From Candidatus Omnitrophota bacterium (lineage in GTDB: Bacteria > Omnitrophota > Gorgyraeia > Duberdicusellales > 4484-171), in assembly GCA_018826075.1 (NCBI GenBank), contig JAHKAJ010000016.1:1-33876 (forward strand): a stretch of 33,876 nucleotides of DNA, read 5' to 3'. Made by a program: the position numbers and the translations under genes. Positions 30,658 through 33,876 of this stretch are shown here, piece by piece. The notes beneath the pieces were generated by a model, which worked only from the letters and a program-made list of their open reading frames with translations, searched no databases and was not told the DNA's origin. Each line of letters starts with the position of its first letter. Position 1 is the stretch's first letter.

Positions 30658-31002
30658 CTAAGGGTAGTTAATAGTAATCTTAACCTCGCGATAATCCTGG
30701 TCGCCAGAGGGTGGCAATACCTGATAATAACTGCTGTTGTAATCTATCCCATCCATAGTGTAGTCAGGGACATTATGGGTTCCCGGATAAAGAGCTTCAC
30801 CGGCTATATCCCACTGATCTTGCCTTACTTTTTGAGACAACCGATTAAGATTACTTCTGACAAGATTTGCGGCTACCAAACGTTTATTGACCCGTTTCAC
30901 GTAATTTCTGGGAACAACAAAAGAAGCTAGCAGCCCGGCAAAAACAATTACCAAGATCAAGGCAGCTACGATTACTTCGACTAAAGTAAAAGTTCTTTTC
31001 AT
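30658..31002 (-). CDS. GspI/PilV-like minor pseudopilin
   Basis: The 114-residue product has the leader MKRT before FTLVEVIVAALILVIVFAGL, with Thr before the cleavage site. The short soluble domain and the AANLVRSNLNRL segment fit GspI/PilV-type minor pseudopilins. It lies between a G/H-like and a J-like gene with gaps of 6 and 4 bases, so these are one operon. Confidence 0.82.
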   Translation of the reverse strand: MKRTFTLVEVIVAALILVIVFAGLLASFVVPRNYVKRVNKRLVAANLVRSNLNRLSQKVRQDQWDIAGEALYPGTHNVPDYTMDGIDYNSSYYQVLPPSGDQDYREVKITINYP

Positions 31003-31008
31003 GATCGC

Positions 31009-31401
31009 TTAAGGACAAGCTCCTTCGGTAGCCTTTAGGCTGTCCTGTTGGATATGCCAATATCTAGCCCCATCCTTGCTAACCGCCTGGGCGCACAATC
31101 TGGCCGGGGATACAGAATTATCTACTGCAATCGAATAGTTCCAATAGCCGATAGGTGAAAGATCTAAGCCCAAAACGCTGTTACAATCCAGGGTGTCAGC
31201 ACAATCTTTATATTCATTTTGCTCCAGGCGAACCATCTTTTCAGCGTCTAGAATCAAGGCTAATTGAGATATTGCAGTTTTATCGTGGGCCTTTTTTTTA
31301 GCGGCGAACATCGAAGGAACAGCAAAAGAAATCATAATACCGATGATTATTACGATAAGGATATTCTCGATCAAAGTCATGGCTTTTTTAGTTGAACCCA
31401 T
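31009..31401 (-). CDS. Pilin-like minor pseudopilin (G/H-type)
   Basis: I start at ATG 31401 (MGSTKKAMTLIENILIVIII), because this gives a standard leader; the longer frame upstream overlaps the peptidase gene. Ala precedes the cleavage site and Met is at +1, with Glu at +5. The 130-residue protein has the usual N-terminal helix and a soluble part with DCADTLDCNSVLG and a C-terminal Cys. A promoter candidate is at 31411-31439. Confidence 0.8.
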   Translation of the reverse strand: MGSTKKAMTLIENILIVIIIGIMISFAVPSMFAAKKKAHDKTAISQLALILDAEKMVRLEQNEYKDCADTLDCNSVLGLDLSPIGYWNYSIAVDNSVSPARLCAQAVSKDGARYWHIQQDSLKATEGACP

Positions 31402-31410
31402 CTTTTTACA

Positions 31411-31439
31411 AGAATAGCATATTTTTAGAGATAAAGCAA
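31411..31439 (-). promoter_or_regulatory. Weak promoter candidate of the minor-pseudopilin operon
   Basis: On the minus strand TTGCTT and TATTCT are 17 bases apart; the -10 ends nine bases before the ATG. Both boxes are poor matches. Confidence 0.3.
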
Positions 31440-31450
31440 TATTTAAACCT

Positions 31451-32461
31451 CTATCGGCATATCGGATAAACGTGGACCAATCTTTCTTTAGGGATCCACT
31501 GATGCCAGTCTTTTTCAAACTGGGCTACTCCGCCGGGATAAGACGAATCAAATACTTTCAAAGAAACATCGGGCTGATCTCCGATATCTTTGACCTTATG
31601 GAGAATCTTCTTTAAGGCTTCTCTGCCAGATTCGGTTTCCATCAGAAAATAGATTATTGACCAAGACATTGTGCGCGAAGGAGCATCTTCTAAGCTGTTA
31701 TAGTCATCCCACTCTTCATCAGGCATAGCCAAAAATTCTGACAAATCCTTAACTGACTCCCAGCGCAAGCGCTGTTTAAGGCTGCGATTTCTCTCTGGAT
31801 AAGCACTGACTACCAAAAAATCATCTTTTACTACAGCCTGCTCAAAATATTCAGCGATTCCCTCATCAAGCCATAGAGGCAGATAATTAAAAGCGTTGTG
31901 CGCTAAAGCATGGGTGATTTCATGAAAAACTAAAGCCAACATCTCCCCAATATCTTTACGCCAGTAAGTTACTGCTTCGTTGACTTTTCCGGTATAAAAT
32001 CCTGAACTGGAACTGGTGGTTGAAGACATCCGTTGGTAGCCAAAAAAATATTTGTCATCGCCAAAAATGCGGACTTTAGCCACAAAATCAGGGGTGAAAT
32101 GAAGATCAAAAACTTTATTAAAAACCCCTTGTATGCTCCAGATGCCGTTGTGGATCACTGCATCGATATCCTCGGGCAGGTTCCACTCAACGGCAAAGAT
32201 CTCTATAGTTACTGGTTTATTAATATCTTCGGAAGAAACTGACGATTGATCTTCTAAAATAGGTTGGCCGTTTATAGCAGCAATATCCTTAAAATAATAT
32301 TTGATCGGTACTCCCCCGATCTCTACCTTGATGTACTCCTGATGCTGTTCAGTGATCCTTCCTTGGATAGTTTTTCCCGATTTTAGCTCGATGATTTGCG
32401 AATAGGCCGGTAGGGCTGTTAATAGAAGCAGGGCTAATAAAGCATAACGCATATGCTTCAT
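31451..32461 (-). CDS. Exported zinc metallopeptidase (peptidase MA-like)
   Basis: From ATG 32461 the product has a signal peptide (MRYALLALLLLTALPAYS), a small N-terminal domain with IIELKSGKTIQGRITE, then a gluzincin domain with HEITH (residues about 180-184) and the third ligand in WLDEGIAEYFE (Glu about residue 200). This is the layout of peptidase MA/DUF1570 proteins. The spacing of 15 residues between the second His and the Glu is short but normal for this group. An in-frame ATG at 32452 is an alternative start. It lies upstream of the minor-pseudopilin operon. Confidence 0.85.
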   Translation of the reverse strand: MKHMRYALLALLLLTALPAYSQIIELKSGKTIQGRITEQHQEYIKVEIGGVPIKYYFKDIAAINGQPILEDQSSVSSEDINKPVTIEIFAVEWNLPEDIDAVIHNGIWSIQGVFNKVFDLHFTPDFVAKVRIFGDDKYFFGYQRMSSTTSSSSGFYTGKVNEAVTYWRKDIGEMLALVFHEITHALAHNAFNYLPLWLDEGIAEYFEQAVVKDDFLVVSAYPERNRSLKQRLRWESVKDLSEFLAMPDEEWDDYNSLEDAPSRTMSWSIIYFLMETESGREALKKILHKVKDIGDQPDVSLKVFDSSYPGGVAQFEKDWHQWIPKERLVHVYPICR

Positions 32462-32498
32462 TTTAACCGATGACAACGGAATAATAAAGCAAAAAATA

Positions 32499-32532
32499 AA
32501 AAGAGCCACACCTAAATAGCTGTGGCTCTTTT
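32499..32532 (-). terminator. Rho-independent terminator
   Basis: AAAAGAGCCACA (32499-32510) pairs with TGTGGCTCTTTT (32521-32532) around a ten-base loop. On the minus strand a T-rich run follows, so it ends the transcript of the aldolase-like gene before the peptidase gene. Confidence 0.85.
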
Positions 32533-32543
32533 ATCACTAATTA

Positions 32544-33876
32544 TTAATTCCAGCTTCGCTTACTGGCTACTTGGTCTTTAACGGTATTATCAAATTCGAT
32601 CAATTCGCTCAAATCAACTGGACTGACCTTGATAATCACCGGTAAAAATCCCCGGATTTTGATATTGGCTATCGGTTGTTCAGAAACCGGTAAAGGCACA
32701 CCATTAGGATCGCGCCTGATCTGCAAATTAATCAGCGCCGGGTTCAAATTAATACCACCGGTCTTCTCTGGTGCACTGACAGTTGAAGAAGATACACCAT
32801 CATGTACCGCTTTCCAGCCTTGAGGCTTGGCTTCGACTACATATTCACGTATGCCATCTCGAGTGTAAGAATGAACAATTACAGCGTCTTGACTTACAGG
32901 ACCTTTCTCTAGAGAATATTCGCTTACTGTAAAATTATCCGACAAAGCCTGTTTCAGTAAAGTTGGGCCATGAATAGCGTTTCTAAGATGAATCACGTAA
33001 GGAGTTTTGCTTCTATCTAACCGCACATCTACCCTAGCCCCTCCTGTATCTCTTATGCTTCTTGCTATATCTTCTACGCTTTCGCTGGCTGTTGAAGACG
33101 CAGTGGTTAAAGAAGTAGCTAATACTGCGTCGCGGTTTGAGCCGATAGCGGCCTTAAACCCATCGCTTTTAACCAGCACCACTTGATTATCATGGATATA
33201 ATCTTTAACCATCTGGGCTATTCCAGAAGTCCTAAAGGCCTTAAAATGATTGACTGCTGACTTCTTGGTAGCAGCGGTGATTTTGTCCTTTGCGGCTTGA
33301 GGCAAAGCATCTAACTCTGATTTGTATTCACCTAAAATGTTCTTTAACTCTTTGCCGATAAGTTCATTAAGTTTTTTATCATGCTGACCGGTCACTTTAC
33401 CGATCCAGGAAGCTTCACGCTGGGTCACTTTGTACTTATCGCCCCATTTTTCAACCAGAGTATCAACCATCCGGTTAACTAAATCTGTGATTTTCTTATC
33501 GCCTTCTGCAAGTTTAAGCAAAGTCTCCCAAACAATATTCTGCCACTGGGTGCCTACATGAGCCGAAGTAATTTCAATAGCCCGAAGCGCCGGTAAACTC
33601 TCCAAAGGCGTTCCAGTCACACCGTGCTGGACTATATTAATCCCGTAAGGAGCTAAAGCTGCGGCAATGGCCGCGGTAGCTTTCAAATTCATTTGAGTTT
33701 GAACAGGATTGCCGTCTTTGTCGAAAACATTGCCATGAGCAGTACCGTTGTTGATGGCGATGCGGTCTGGCTTTACTCCGTAATCAAGTAAGCCTTTACC
33801 TTTATATTCTTCTATCGGGTTGCCTTGAGAATCTTTGACTAATTCCGAATATTGTATTGTTTTTTTAGGATCATTA
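32544..33876 (-). CDS. Class II aldolase-like multidomain protein, N-terminus beyond window
   Basis: The frame is open to the right edge, so the true start lies outside; an internal ATG at 33692 is not the start. The first part visible reads KPDRIAINNGTAHGNVFDKD and GINIVQHGVTGTP, like the zinc-histidine segments of class II fructose- or tagatose-bisphosphate aldolases (GTAHG and HGxxG). The GVTGTP loop differs from the usual GGSG. The remaining about 300 residues form a helical region and an unknown C-terminal domain with ALINLQIRRDPNGVPLPVSE and GFLPVIIKVSP, which I associate with the C-termini of very large Omnitrophota proteins. A terminator follows at 32499-32532. Confidence 0.6.
   Translation of the reverse strand, partial: NDPKKTIQYSELVKDSQGNPIEEYKGKGLLDYGVKPDRIAINNGTAHGNVFDKDGNPVQTQMNLKATAAIAAALAPYGINIVQHGVTGTPLESLPALRAIEITSAHVGTQWQNIVWETLLKLAEGDKKITDLVNRMVDTLVEKWGDKYKVTQREASWIGKVTGQHDKKLNELIGKELKNILGEYKSELDALPQAAKDKITAATKKSAVNHFKAFRTSGIAQMVKDYIHDNQVVLVKSDGFKAAIGSNRDAVLATSLTTASSTASESVEDIARSIRDTGGARVDVRLDRSKTPYVIHLRNAIHGPTLLKQALSDNFTVSEYSLEKGPVSQDAVIVHSYTRDGIREYVVEAKPQGWKAVHDGVSSSTVSAPEKTGGINLNPALINLQIRRDPNGVPLPVSEQPIANIKIRGFLPVIIKVSPVDLSELIEFDNTVKDQVASKRSWN

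Noticed and set aside
31402..31518. Extended N-terminus of the pilin at 31401 (frame open to 31518)
   Set aside because: The upstream part overlaps the peptidase gene and would place the class III leader inside the protein.

Overview
This is a gene-dense bacterial window from a diderm. The likeliest source is an uncultured Omnitrophota-type (PVC-related) genome. That placement rests on the many GspG-like pseudopilins with an almost invariant FTLIELIVVIAIIAILAA N-terminus, a secreted protein with the TVTTYYPAPYGVY motif, a PVIIKVSP-type C-terminal domain on the multidomain protein at the right edge, a double-length ThyX, and an RtcB/archease pair. It is family-level recognition, not a database result. 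The tRNAs carry no encoded CCA.

Left part (1-5264, minus strand): a CHASE2/HD-GYP signalling protein cut by the window edge, a large pseudopilin, then aroA, a fumarylacetoacetate hydrolase-family gene and yjbQ. A 173-bp element with inverted-repeat ends (5309-5481) sits between aroA and rluD and supplies the last codons of rluD. From 12549 down to 5451 a compact operon runs proC, mtnP, a pfkB-family kinase, ileS, a DksA/TraR zinc-finger gene, lspA and rluD, with overlaps or gaps of one to a few bases.

Middle (12684-23568): a secreted CARDB-type protein on the plus strand; a thiol/metal group (cutA, ccdA-like, TlpA-like thioredoxin); a flavodoxin; a tRNA-Arg(TCG) gene interrupted in its D-arm by 49 nt; a stand-alone receiver protein; a 62-bp direct repeat that includes the 3' end of an intact tRNA-Arg(ACG); a four-gene operon of small, mostly exported unknown proteins; a GGQ release-factor-like protein; PilZ; double ThyX; tRNA-Ser; a ferritin-like protein; a lipoprotein; a membrane protein; and serS.

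Right part (23696-33876): rtcB and archease, with strong hairpins on both sides of rtcB; then a region dominated by type IV pilin-like proteins. Four GspG-like paralogues share their N-terminus, and one of them appears to start at ATT. A minor-pseudopilin operon (H/G-, I- and J-like) with a PilX-like gene opposite, a secreted metallopeptidase, and a window-truncated protein with a class II aldolase-like domain follow. tRNA-Lys lies inside this region.

Cross-cutting signals: (1) many transcription-unit heads (aroA, serS, thyX, archease, the GGQ gene, one pseudopilin, the PilX-like gene) have no Shine-Dalgarno and a -10 box 6-9 nt before the ATG, which predicts leaderless or nearly leaderless mRNAs, while operon-internal genes often have strong AGGAGG sites; (2) the interrupted tRNA-Arg; (3) the ATT-start pseudopilin and the pseudopilin paralogue expansion.
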